Source: Pseudomonas sp. GM50 (lineage in GTDB: Bacteria > Pseudomonadota > Gammaproteobacteria > Pseudomonadales > Pseudomonadaceae). From it: a stretch of 38,146 nucleotides of DNA. The stretch spans positions 1 to 38,146 of the forward strand of contig NZ_AKJK01000017.1 in assembly GCF_000282375.1 (NCBI RefSeq). Reading direction: 5' to 3'. Below, in pieces: positions 1-7,658 of the stretch. The position numbers and the translations under genes were made by a program. The notes under the pieces were generated by a model. The model had not been told where the DNA came from. It saw nothing but the letters and a program-made list of their open reading frames with translations, and did not search any database. Positions within the stretch are counted from its first letter, which is position 1. Each line of letters begins with the position of its first letter.

Positions 1-62
1 ATCTGCCGTCAACCCCTGATTTCACAATTCTGTCATATAAGACAAAGAAGCCCCGAAAACAC

Positions 63-90
63 GAAGGCCGGCCCCTTGGGGCCGGCCTTC
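63..90. terminator. Perfect hairpin terminator downstream of mmsA
   Basis: Two 13-base arms (GAAGGCCGGCCCC and GGGGCCGGCCTTC) flank a two-base centre. It lies 12 bases beyond the stop codon of the dehydrogenase gene. Read on the minus strand it is followed by a short TTTT stretch, so it most likely ends the bauA-mmsA transcript. The symmetry may let it work on both strands. Confidence 0.8.
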
Positions 91-101
91 TTCCCTTCTA
101 C

Positions 102-1595
102 TTACAAACTAGGGAATGCGAATTGCGAAGCCTCATGGCTCGCCCGTTGCGGCCAGCGCTGGGTAATAGCTTTGCGACGAGTATAGAAACGTACGCCATC
201 CGGACCATAGGCATGCAGATCGCCGAACAGCGAACGCTTCCAGCCGCCAAAGCTGTGATAAGCCACCGGCACCGGCAAAGGCACGTTGACGCCGACCATG
301 CCCACTTCGATCTCATCGCAGAACAACCGCGCAGCTTCCCCATCACGCGTGAAGATACAGGTGCCGTTGCCATATTCGTGATCGTTGATCAGTTGCATCG
401 CCTCTTCCAGGCTGTTGACCCGAACGACGCACAGTACCGGGCCGAAGATCTCTTCTTTATAGATGCGCATCTCTGGCGTGACGTTATCGAACAGGCAACC
501 GCCCAGGAAGAAACCTTCCTCATGACCGGCTACGCTCAGACCACGACCATCCACCACCAAGGTCGCACCTGCTGAAACGCCGTCTTCTATATAACCACTG
601 ACTTTATCGCGAGCCTGACCGGAAACCAGCGGCCCCATATCCAGGCCACAGGTCGTACCGGCACCGATTTTCAGCGCTTTGACCTGCGGTACAAGTTTGG
701 CCACCAGCGCATCCGCCACCTGATCACCAACACACACGGCTACCGAGATTGCCATGCAGCGCTCACCGCACGAACCGTACGCCGCGCCCATCAGTGCGCT
801 GACTGCGTTATCCAGATCCGCATCCGGCATCAATACCGCGTGGTTCTTCGCCCCGCCCAGCGCCTGGACGCGTTTGCCGCGCTTGGTGCCTTCGGCGTAA
901 ATGTATTCGGCAATCGGTGTCGAGCCGACGAAGCTCAGCGCTTTGACTTCCGGCGCTTCAATCAAGGCATCCACCGCAGCCTTGTCGCCATGCACCACAC
1001 TCAGCACGCCTTTCGGCAGGCCGGCTTCCAACAGCAGCTGAGCAATCAGCAGTGTCGAGCTTGGATCGCGTTCGGAAGGTTTCAGGATAAAGCAGTTGCC
1101 GCAGACGATCGCCAGCGGATACATCCACAGCGGCACCATGGCCGGGAAGTTGAACGGGGTAATACCAGCCACCACGCCCAATGGTTGGAAATCCGACCAG
1201 GCATCAATGTTCGGCCCGACATTACGGCTGTACTCGCCCTTGAGAATTTCCGGTGCAGCGCAGGCGAACTCGACGTTCTCGATCCCGCGCTTCAATTCAC
1301 CGGCCGCATCTTCCAGGGTCTTGCCATGCTCTTCACTGATCAGTTGGGCAATGCGGGCTTCGTTCTGTTCCAGCAGTTGCTTGAAGCGGAACATCACCTG
1401 CGCACGCTTGGCCGGCGGAGTGTTACGCCAGGCCGGGAACGCAGCCTTGGCCGAGTCGATGGCTTTTTGAATGGTTTCACGGCTGGCCAATGGCAGTTTG
1501 TGGATCGCCTGACCGGTGGACGGGTTGAACACGTCGGCCGTACGACCGTCTTCGGTCACCAGTTCGCCATTGATCAAATGCGGGATAAGGCTCAT
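102..1595 (-). CDS. mmsA: CoA-acylating (methyl)malonate-semialdehyde dehydrogenase
   Basis: A 497-residue cytoplasmic aldehyde dehydrogenase of the methylmalonate-semialdehyde dehydrogenase family, which oxidises malonic or methylmalonic semialdehyde with NAD and CoA to acetyl-CoA or propionyl-CoA with loss of CO2. The Rossmann part carries ITPFNFPAMVPLWM near residues 145-158. The active-site segment GSCGERCMA places the catalytic cysteine at about residue 280. At residues 247-252 it reads GGAKNH, where ordinary aldehyde dehydrogenases have a catalytic glutamate; this is typical of the CoA-acylating family. The start at 1595 follows AGGAG; an upstream ATG would extend the protein by 13 poor residues. 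It lies 66 bases downstream of the transaminase gene on the same strand, the pairing known as bauA-bauC in P. aeruginosa. The beta-alanine role is inferred from that neighbour; a valine-degradation role is possible. Confidence 0.93.
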   Translation of the reverse strand: MSLIPHLINGELVTEDGRTADVFNPSTGQAIHKLPLASRETIQKAIDSAKAAFPAWRNTPPAKRAQVMFRFKQLLEQNEARIAQLISEEHGKTLEDAAGELKRGIENVEFACAAPEILKGEYSRNVGPNIDAWSDFQPLGVVAGITPFNFPAMVPLWMYPLAIVCGNCFILKPSERDPSSTLLIAQLLLEAGLPKGVLSVVHGDKAAVDALIEAPEVKALSFVGSTPIAEYIYAEGTKRGKRVQALGGAKNHAVLMPDADLDNAVSALMGAAYGSCGERCMAISVAVCVGDQVADALVAKLVPQVKALKIGAGTTCGLDMGPLVSGQARDKVSGYIEDGVSAGATLVVDGRGLSVAGHEEGFFLGGCLFDNVTPEMRIYKEEIFGPVLCVVRVNSLEEAMQLINDHEYGNGTCIFTRDGEAARLFCDEIEVGMVGVNVPLPVPVAYHSFGGWKRSLFGDLHAYGPDGVRFYTRRKAITQRWPQRASHEASQFAFPSL

Positions 1596-1622
1596 GCAGG
1601 GCTCCTGAAAAAGTTGTCCGCA

Positions 1623-1653
1623 GGCGCCCATCACCGGGCGCCTCTATATAGAG
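1623..1653 (-). other. Tandem intercistronic stem-loops between bauA and mmsA
   Basis: The 66-base gap holds two adjacent inverted repeats: GGCGCCC / GGGCGCC around a six-base loop (1623-1642), and the self-complementary CCTCTATATAGAGG (about 1640-1653). The two share a few bases, so they may form alternately. There is no immediate T run, so a strong terminator is unlikely. Differential mRNA stability or partial attenuation between the two genes is a reasonable guess. Confidence 0.5.
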
Positions 1654-1661
1654 GGGAAAAA

Positions 1662-3011
1662 TCAGTCGATCTTGTTCAGCACTTCGCCGACCGCGTCGAA
1701 CAAGCGATCGAGGTCTTGCGGCTTGCTGTTGAAGGTTGGGCCGAACTGCAGGGTGTCGCCGCCGAAGCGCACGTAGAACCCGGCTTTCCACAGGGCCATG
1801 CCGGCTTCGAACGGACGCACGATGGCATCGCCGTCGCGAGGCGCAATCTGAATGGCACCGGCCAACCCGTAGTTACGAATGTCGATGACGTTTTTCGAGC
1901 CCTTCAAACCATGCAATGCATTTTCGAAATGCGGCGCCACTTCCGCCACGCTCTGCACCAGGTTTTCCTTTTGCAGCAGATCGAGTGCCGCCAGGCCCGC
2001 CGCGCAAGCCACCGGGTGGGCGGAATAGGTGTAGCCGTGCGGGAATTCCACCGCATACTCAGGCGTCGCCTGGTTCATGAAGGTTTGGTAGATCTCGGAG
2101 CTGGCAATCACTGCGCCCATCGGGATCGCGCCGTTGGTGACTTGCTTGGCAATGCACATCAGGTCTGGCGTCACACCAAAGCTGTCGGCACCGAACATCG
2201 AACCGGTACGGCCGAAACCGGTGATCACTTCGTCGAACACCAGCAGGATGTTGTGCTGATCGCAGATCTCGCGCAGACGCTTGAGGTAACCCTGCGGCGG
2301 AACCAGCACGCCAGCGGAACCGGCCAATGGCTCGACGAATACCGCTGCGATGTTCGAAGCATCGTGCAGCTCGATCAACTTCAGCAGTTCATCGGCCAAG
2401 GCGATACCGCCCTGCTCCGGCATGCCACGAGAATAGGCATTGCTCGCCAGCAAGGTGTGAGGCAGATGATCGACGTCCATCATCGCCTGACCGAACAGTT
2501 TGCGGTTGCCGTTCACGCCACCGAGGCTGGTGCCGGCGATGTTCACGCCGTGATAACCACGAGCACGACCGATCATTTTGGTTTTGGTGGCCTGGCCTTT
2601 CAGGCGCCAGTAAGCACGCACCATTTTCACCGCCGTGTCTGCACACTCGGAACCCGAGTCGGTGAAGAACACGTGATTCAGATTGCCCGGGGTCAGGTCG
2701 GTGATTTTCTCGGCCAACTGGAACGACAGTGGGTGACCGTACTGGAAGCCCGGCGAGTAATCGAGGGTGCCCAATTGCTTGGCCACCGCTTCCTGGATTT
2801 CCTTGCGGGTGTGCCCGGCGCCGCAGGTCCACAGACCTGAGAGCGAATCGTAGACCTTGCGGCCCTTGTCGTCTGTCAGCCAACTGCCCTCGGCAGCCAC
2901 GATCAGTCGCGGGTCGCGCTGGAAATTGCGGTTCGCGGTGTAGGGCATCCAGTGAGCATCGAGCTTGAGCTGGCTGGCCAGGGAAGTCGGGGCGTTTTCA
3001 GGCACGTTCAT
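1662..3011 (-). CDS. bauA: Omega-amino acid (beta-alanine):pyruvate transaminase
   Basis: A 449-residue class-III PLP aminotransferase. The family moves the amino group of beta-alanine and other omega-amino acids to pyruvate, giving L-alanine and malonic semialdehyde, the substrate of the next gene. Visible signatures are the N-terminal HWMPYTANRNF (residues 20-30), the PLP-binding LVFDEVITGFGRTG with Asp260, and the Schiff-base lysine Lys289 in AKQVTNGAIPMGA. Length matches P. aeruginosa BauA. The start at 3011 has GAGG upstream; an earlier in-frame start would add seven residues. It is the first gene of a two-gene operon and is divergent from a LysR gene, its likely regulator. A candidate sigma-54 promoter lies about 50 bases upstream. 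Confidence 0.93.
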   Translation of the reverse strand: MNVPENAPTSLASQLKLDAHWMPYTANRNFQRDPRLIVAAEGSWLTDDKGRKVYDSLSGLWTCGAGHTRKEIQEAVAKQLGTLDYSPGFQYGHPLSFQLAEKITDLTPGNLNHVFFTDSGSECADTAVKMVRAYWRLKGQATKTKMIGRARGYHGVNIAGTSLGGVNGNRKLFGQAMMDVDHLPHTLLASNAYSRGMPEQGGIALADELLKLIELHDASNIAAVFVEPLAGSAGVLVPPQGYLKRLREICDQHNILLVFDEVITGFGRTGSMFGADSFGVTPDLMCIAKQVTNGAIPMGAVIASSEIYQTFMNQATPEYAVEFPHGYTYSAHPVACAAGLAALDLLQKENLVQSVAEVAPHFENALHGLKGSKNVIDIRNYGLAGAIQIAPRDGDAIVRPFEAGMALWKAGFYVRFGGDTLQFGPTFNSKPQDLDRLFDAVGEVLNKID

Positions 3012-3060
3012 GGGCAGAACCTCGCAGGGCAATAAGCGGCGTGGAGATGAAAAGCGTTCT

Positions 3061-3076
3061 TGCAGCTAAATTGCCA
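3061..3076 (-). promoter_or_regulatory. Candidate sigma-54 (-24/-12) promoter for bauA-mmsA
   Basis: Read on the minus strand the site is TGGCAATTTAGCTGCA. It matches the sigma-54 consensus TGGCAC-N5-TTGCA at the GG and GC dinucleotides with exact spacing. It would start transcription near 3050, about 40 bases before the bauA ATG. No enhancer-binding activator gene is seen nearby; the adjacent regulator is LysR-type, which normally works with sigma-70. That makes the call uncertain. Confidence 0.4.
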
Positions 3077-3150
3077 CGGAGATAAAGTCGGTGAAATCCA
3101 ACTTTTCTAACCTTCAGTCAGCCCGCTACTAAACTTTGAGTAAACAAAGC

Positions 3151-4071
3151 ATGAGCAGCCGTCGTCCCGATCCGCTGGCGCAAGTCAGTGACTTTGATAT
3201 CCGCCTGTTGCGGATTTTTCGCAGCGTCGTGGAATGCGGTGGCTTCTCCGCGGCAGAATCGGTGCTGGGGATCGGTCGCTCGGCCATCAGCCAGCAGATG
3301 AGCGATCTGGAGCAACGCCTCGGCCTGCGTCTGTGCCAACGCGGTCGCGCCGGTTTTTCCCTGACCGAAGAAGGCCGCGAGGTCTACCAATCTGCGCTGC
3401 AGCTATTAAGTGCGCTGGAAAGTTTCCGCACCGAGGTCAACGGCCTCCATCAACACTTGCGCGGCGAATTAACCATTGGCCTGACCGACAACCTGGTCAC
3501 CCTGCCCCACATGCGCATCACCCATGCCCTGGCACAATTGAAGGAGCGTGGTCCGGACGTGCAAATCCAGATCCGCATGATCGCGCCCAATGAAGTCGAA
3601 CAAGGCGTGCTCGACGGGCGCTTGCATGTCGGCGTGGTGCCGCAGGCCAGTGCGCTGTCGGGGCTGGAATATCAGCCGCTCTACAGCGAACGTTCGCTGC
3701 TGTATTGCGCAGTCGGGCATCCGTTATTTTATGTCGACGACAAACAACTGGACGATGAGCGTCTCAACAGCCAGGACGCCATTGCCCCGACCTTCCGTTT
3801 GCCCGCCGAGATCCAGGCCCACTATCAGGCGCTCAACTGCACCGCCAGTGCATCGGATCGCGAAGGCATGGCATTTCTGATTCTGACCGGGCGCTACATC
3901 GGTTATCTGCCGGACCACTACGCCAGCCTCTGGGTACAACAAGGCCGATTGCGTGCGCTGAAACCCAAGGCACGTTTTTATGACCTGAGCCTGGCATCGG
4001 TCACCCGCAAGGGGCGTCGTCCCCATTTGGTGCTGGAGAGCTTTTTGGAGAGTCTGGCTGCAACGCGCTGA
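3151..4071 (+). CDS. LysR-family regulator divergent from bauA
   Basis: A 306-residue LysR-type activator with a winged helix-turn-helix at about residues 10-75 (FSAAESVLGIGRSAISQQMS, then LEQRLGLRLCQR) and a C-terminal periplasmic-binding-protein-like effector domain from about residue 90. The ATG at 3151 is preferred; a TTG five codons upstream is an alternative, and neither has a clear ribosome-binding site. It sits back to back with the transaminase gene across about 140 bases. By position it corresponds to bauR of P. aeruginosa, so it probably responds to beta-alanine or a related amine. That role is inferred from context, not from effector-domain residues. Confidence 0.85.
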   Translation: MSSRRPDPLAQVSDFDIRLLRIFRSVVECGGFSAAESVLGIGRSAISQQMSDLEQRLGLRLCQRGRAGFSLTEEGREVYQSALQLLSALESFRTEVNGLHQHLRGELTIGLTDNLVTLPHMRITHALAQLKERGPDVQIQIRMIAPNEVEQGVLDGRLHVGVVPQASALSGLEYQPLYSERSLLYCAVGHPLFYVDDKQLDDERLNSQDAIAPTFRLPAEIQAHYQALNCTASASDREGMAFLILTGRYIGYLPDHYASLWVQQGRLRALKPKARFYDLSLASVTRKGRRPHLVLESFLESLAATR

Positions 4072-4075
4072 AAAC

Positions 4076-4167
4076 TGTAGGAGCCGAGCTTGCTCGCGAA
4101 GGCGGCTTAACATTCAACATTAATGGTGACTGACACCCCGCCTTCGCGAGCAAGCTTCGCTCCTACA
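4076..4167. repeat. REPIN (paired inverted REP)
   Basis: Two inverted REP arms, TGTAGGAGCCGAGCTTGCTC on the left and its near complement ending GCTCCTACA on the right, separated by about 40 bases. It lies between the LysR and TetR genes, directly after the LysR stop. Confidence 0.9.
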
Positions 4168-4261
4168 AGGGCAAGGTTTTATCGCAACAGGACTTGTCTG
4201 CGGCCTGCGGGTGCGCTATCAACGCATCTGGTTGCACCCATTTACCTGTTCGGAAGTGCCT

Positions 4262-4912
4262 ATGACCTTTGAAGTCCCAGCCCACGGCGGCAAACCCGCC
4301 AGCCGCATTCGTCAGAAGAACGAAGAGACCATCATCAAAGCCGCCGAAGACGAGTTCGCCCGTCACGGGTTCAAAGGCACCAGCATGAACACCATCGCGC
4401 AGAAGGCCGGGTTGCCCAAAGCGAACCTGCATTACTACTTCACCAACAAACTCGGTTTGTATGTGGCGGTGCTGAGCAACATCCTTGAACTCTGGGACAG
4501 TACTTTCAATACCCTGACCGTCGAGGATGATCCGGCAGAAGCATTGACGCGATACATTCGCGCAAAAATGGAATTCTCCCGGCGCCAGCCACAAGCTTCG
4601 CGGGTCTTCGCCATGGAGGTCATCAGCGGCGGCGAATGCCTGAGCGAGCATTTCAATCTGGACTATCGCATCTGGTTTCAGGGCCGGGCCGCAGTGTTTC
4701 AGGCATGGATCGACGCTGGAAAAATGGACCCGATCGACCCGGTGCACCTGATCTTCCTGCTATGGGGCAGCACCCAGCATTACGCCGACTTTGCCACGCA
4801 GATCTGCCGTGTCACCGGGCGCACCAAGTTGACCAAGCAAGACATGGAAGACGCTGGCAACAACCTGATCCGCATCATTCTCAAAGGCTGCGGCCTGACG
4901 CCTGCTATCTAA
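4262..4912 (+). CDS. TetR-family regulator, RutR-like
   Basis: A 216-residue TetR/AcrR repressor. The N-terminal helix-turn-helix spans about residues 20-68 (GFKGTSMNTIAQKAGLPKAN, then YYFTNKLGLYVAVL). The C-terminal part closely follows the pattern of E. coli RutR from memory: QASRVFAMEV, DPIDPVHLIFLLWGSTQHYA and VTGRTKL. RutR binds uracil or thymine and controls pyrimidine and purine metabolism genes. The start at 4262 has GGAAG upstream; an earlier ATG adds 17 residues without similarity. It is followed after only seven bases by the YigZ gene. Given the beta-alanine genes to its left and the purine genes to its right, a nucleobase-responsive role is likely but not proven. Confidence 0.85.
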   Translation: MTFEVPAHGGKPASRIRQKNEETIIKAAEDEFARHGFKGTSMNTIAQKAGLPKANLHYYFTNKLGLYVAVLSNILELWDSTFNTLTVEDDPAEALTRYIRAKMEFSRRQPQASRVFAMEVISGGECLSEHFNLDYRIWFQGRAAVFQAWIDAGKMDPIDPVHLIFLLWGSTQHYADFATQICRVTGRTKLTKQDMEDAGNNLIRIILKGCGLTPAI

Positions 4913-4919
4913 GACACCT

Positions 4920-5501
4920 ATGCCTTTTACCCTCAGCGGCTTTTGCGAATACCGCGAAGAGATTCGCAAAAGCCGCTTCATCACCCTCGCCGGGCCAATC
5001 ACTAGTGCAACTGATGCTCAAGCGTTCATCGAGCAGCACAGTGATTTGAACGCCTCGCACAATTGCTGGGCCTGGAAACTCGGCGATCAATATCGCAGCA
5101 ACGATGATGGCGAACCCGGCGGCACCGCTGGCCGGCCGATTCTGGCGGCGATCGAAGCGCAAGATTGCGATCAGGTCGCGGTGTTGGTGATCCGTTGGTA
5201 TGGCGGCATTCAACTGGGCACCGGTGGCCTTGCCCGGGCCTATGGCGGCGGTGCCAACAAATGCCTGCAAGGGGCGCCGAAGGTCGAGCTGATCAGTCGG
5301 GTGCCGGTCAGTTGTGCCTGTGCATTTGGCGAGTTGGCACTGGTGAAGCTTCGGGTAGCAGAACTGGGTGGTTTGGTCGTGGAAGAAACCTTCACGGCCA
5401 ACGGTGTGGAACTGCAATTGGCGATCGGCGAGGGGCAAATAGATACCTTGCAGATGCAGCTGGCGGATTTGAGTCGCGGGCGCATTTTGTTGCAGCGATA
5501 A
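4920..5501 (+). CDS. YigZ / IMPACT family protein
   Basis: A 193-residue member of the UPF0029 (IMPACT) family, close in size to E. coli YigZ. The N-terminal domain (about residues 10-120) contains the family signatures DDGEPGGTAG at 62-71 and RWYGGIQLGTGGLARAYGG at 92-110. The C-terminal DUF1949-like domain follows from about residue 130. Eukaryotic relatives affect Gcn2 signalling; the bacterial role is unknown. It probably shares a transcript with the RutR-like gene just upstream, since no clear ribosome-binding site precedes its ATG. A terminator hairpin follows. Confidence 0.9.
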   Translation: MPFTLSGFCEYREEIRKSRFITLAGPITSATDAQAFIEQHSDLNASHNCWAWKLGDQYRSNDDGEPGGTAGRPILAAIEAQDCDQVAVLVIRWYGGIQLGTGGLARAYGGGANKCLQGAPKVELISRVPVSCACAFGELALVKLRVAELGGLVVEETFTANGVELQLAIGEGQIDTLQMQLADLSRGRILLQR

Positions 5502-5507
5502 AAGATC

Positions 5508-5561
5508 AAAAGATCGCAGCCTTCGGCAGCTCCTACGCGCCTGTGGGCGCTGCGATCTTTT
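5508..5561 (+). terminator. Hairpin terminator after the YigZ gene
   Basis: Arms AAAAGATCGCAGC and GCTGCGATCTTTT are perfectly complementary over 13 bases and end in a T run. The 5' part also carries the repeat GATCGCAGCCTTCGGCAGCTCCTAC, given here as two pieces GATCGCAGCC and TTCGGCAGCTCCTAC. The same repeat recurs at 21327-21410, so the terminator is built from a repeat family. Confidence 0.75.
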
Positions 5562-6081
5562 GGGGCGCCCCGGTTTTCTTTATTCTCGATACTTGCCCAC
5601 ATCTGCTGTGCACCCGGCTGTGGATAACCTGAGCACATTCCCCTGTAACCCTTCTGTCATGCGGCTTTGCGGGCTTTGCTCATTTTTCATCCAAATTCCC
5701 AACAGCAACATTTATTCCACGTAAAAACAATCAGTTAGAGCGGTTTATCGCCATTAGAAGAAAGCCCCCCAGTGCTTATGCCCCTCCGCTCGGCTTGCGC
5801 ACAAATACTGTGGAACAACCTGTGGATAACCCGTTCATGGCTGGCGCAGCCCCATGTCCGACATAGCTTGCAGGGTATTGCTCGTTTTTTGATCAATTCA
5901 CAGCGCGCAAAACCAGAGCCTGATCAAAGAACGTGCCCTCAAGTGGTGCCTGATTCGGAATTGGAATATGACGGGGCATCCTCCACAACGCCCATGCCAG
6001 CGAGGCTGCGCCCATTTCCTGACTCAATGGCCAGGAAATTGCTTTATCCCCAAGCATAACTTCTGTCGACCTGAGCCTGTC
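5562..6081. other. Gene-free region with two perfect DnaA-box sequences
   Basis: This 520-base stretch between the YigZ terminator and the transporter operon shows no convincing gene. It is locally AT-richer than its surroundings, for example around 5680-5750. It contains TGTGGATAA, the complement of the consensus DnaA box TTATCCACA, at 5619-5627 and 5821-5829, and a near match TGTGGAACA at 5809-5817. The transporter promoter must lie in here or just upstream, but I could not assign -35 and -10 elements with confidence. Confidence 0.6.
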
Positions 6082-7647
6082 ATGTTCAACCCCGTGCCGA
6101 TCCCCGATCAAATACCTCGCCTGCAATTGCGCAGAATCAGCAAACGTTACCCCGGTTGCCTGGCCAACGATGCCATCGACTTGAGCATTGCGCCCGGTGA
6201 AATCCACGCCCTGCTCGGCGAAAACGGTGCGGGCAAAAGTACTCTGATGAAGATCATCTACGGCGTCACCCACGCAGACTCAGGGGAAATGATCTGGCAG
6301 GGCCAGCGTGTGACCATGCGCAATCCGGCCCAGGCGCGCGGCCTCGGGATTGGCATGGTGTTCCAGCATTTCTCGCTGTTCGAAACCCTCAGCGTGGCGC
6401 AGAACATCGCGCTGGCAATGGGCGCCACGGCCGGAACACCGAAGCAGCTTGAACCAAAAATTCGTGAAGTGTCCCAACGCTACGGCATGGCCCTGGAACC
6501 GGAGCGACTTGTCCACAGCCTGTCCATCGGCGAGCGTCAACGGGTGGAAATCATTCGCTGCCTGATGCAGGACATCCGCCTGTTGATTCTCGATGAGCCG
6601 ACATCTGTACTGACTCCGCAAGAGGCCGATGAGTTGTTCGTCACTTTGCGCCGGCTGGCGGCCGAGGGCTGCAGCATTCTGTTTATCAGTCACAAGCTCG
6701 GTGAAGTGCGCGCGTTGTGCCACAGCGCCACGGTGTTGCGTGGCGGTCGGGTGGCCGGGCATTGCGTGCCGGCCGAGTGCTCGGATCGGCAACTGGCGCA
6801 GTTGATGGTCGGTGAAGCCGCCGAGCTGATCACCGACTATCCAAAGGTCATGGGGGCTGCTGCGTTTTTGACCGTGAGTGGATTGTCCTGGCACAACCCG
6901 GACCCGTTCGGCTGCTCTCTGAAGAATATTGATTTCAACGTGCGCAGCGGCGAAATCGTGGGGGTCGCCGGGGTGGCCGGCAATGGTCAGGATGAGTTGC
7001 TGGCGTTGCTCAGTGGCGAAGAACGGTTGCCCCGCGTTGACAGCGCGACGATCAGTTTCGGCGGGCAACCGGTGGCCCATTTGCGGCCGGATGCACGACG
7101 TAAACTTGGCCTGGCATTCGTTCCCGCCGAGCGTCTGGGCCATGGCGCGGTGCCGGAACTGAGCCTGGCAGATAACGCCCTGCTGACCGCTTTTCAACAG
7201 GGATTGATCAGCAACGGGCTGATCCAGCGCGGCAAGGTCCAGGCGCTGGCCGAAGACATCATTCGCCGCTTCGGGGTCAAGACACCCGATGCCCAGGCCC
7301 CGGCTCGCAGCCTGTCTGGCGGCAATTTGCAGAAATTCATCCTCGGCCGGGAAATCCTTCAGCAGCCCAAGCTGTTGGTGGCCGCGCACCCGACCTGGGG
7401 CGTGGACGTCGGCGCGGCCGCGACCATTCACCGGGCGTTGATTGCCTTGCGCGATGCTGGCGCGGCGATCCTGGTGATCTCCGAAGACCTCGACGAACTG
7501 TTCCAGGTCAGCGATCGCCTCGCTGCGTTGTGCGCAGGTCGATTGTCGCCCCTGAAGGCTACCGTCGACACCCGCCTGATCGACGTCGGCGGCTGGATGG
7601 CCGGCCAGTTTGATGCCCCTCAATCACCTGCCCCCGTAGCGCTTTAA
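6082..7647 (+). CDS. Purine/nucleoside ABC transporter, duplicated ATPase subunit
   Basis: A 521-residue ATPase with two fused ABC domains, as in the nucleoside (BMP-associated) and ribose importers. The first domain is intact: Walker A GENGAGKST at 46-54, signature LSIGERQRVE near 147-156, Walker B LLILDEPTS at 167-175. The second has a degenerate Walker A (GVAGNGQDE) and Walker B (LLVAAHPTWG, with no Asp-Glu pair) but keeps LSGGNLQKFILGREI, a pattern usual for this family. The start at 6082 gives the usual length. An earlier in-frame ATG at 5968 would add 38 residues unlike the family. It is followed by two permease genes with gaps of 11 and -1 bases, so all three form one operon. Confidence 0.9.
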   Translation: MFNPVPIPDQIPRLQLRRISKRYPGCLANDAIDLSIAPGEIHALLGENGAGKSTLMKIIYGVTHADSGEMIWQGQRVTMRNPAQARGLGIGMVFQHFSLFETLSVAQNIALAMGATAGTPKQLEPKIREVSQRYGMALEPERLVHSLSIGERQRVEIIRCLMQDIRLLILDEPTSVLTPQEADELFVTLRRLAAEGCSILFISHKLGEVRALCHSATVLRGGRVAGHCVPAECSDRQLAQLMVGEAAELITDYPKVMGAAAFLTVSGLSWHNPDPFGCSLKNIDFNVRSGEIVGVAGVAGNGQDELLALLSGEERLPRVDSATISFGGQPVAHLRPDARRKLGLAFVPAERLGHGAVPELSLADNALLTAFQQGLISNGLIQRGKVQALAEDIIRRFGVKTPDAQAPARSLSGGNLQKFILGREILQQPKLLVAAHPTWGVDVGAAATIHRALIALRDAGAAILVISEDLDELFQVSDRLAALCAGRLSPLKATVDTRLIDVGGWMAGQFDAPQSPAPVAL

Positions 7648-7658
7648 CGGAGTTTCAC

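Noticed and set aside
840..2840. 666-codon open frame on the plus strand
   Set aside because: It lies opposite two clear enzyme genes, has no family motif and reads as the high-GC antisense shadow of mmsA and bauA.
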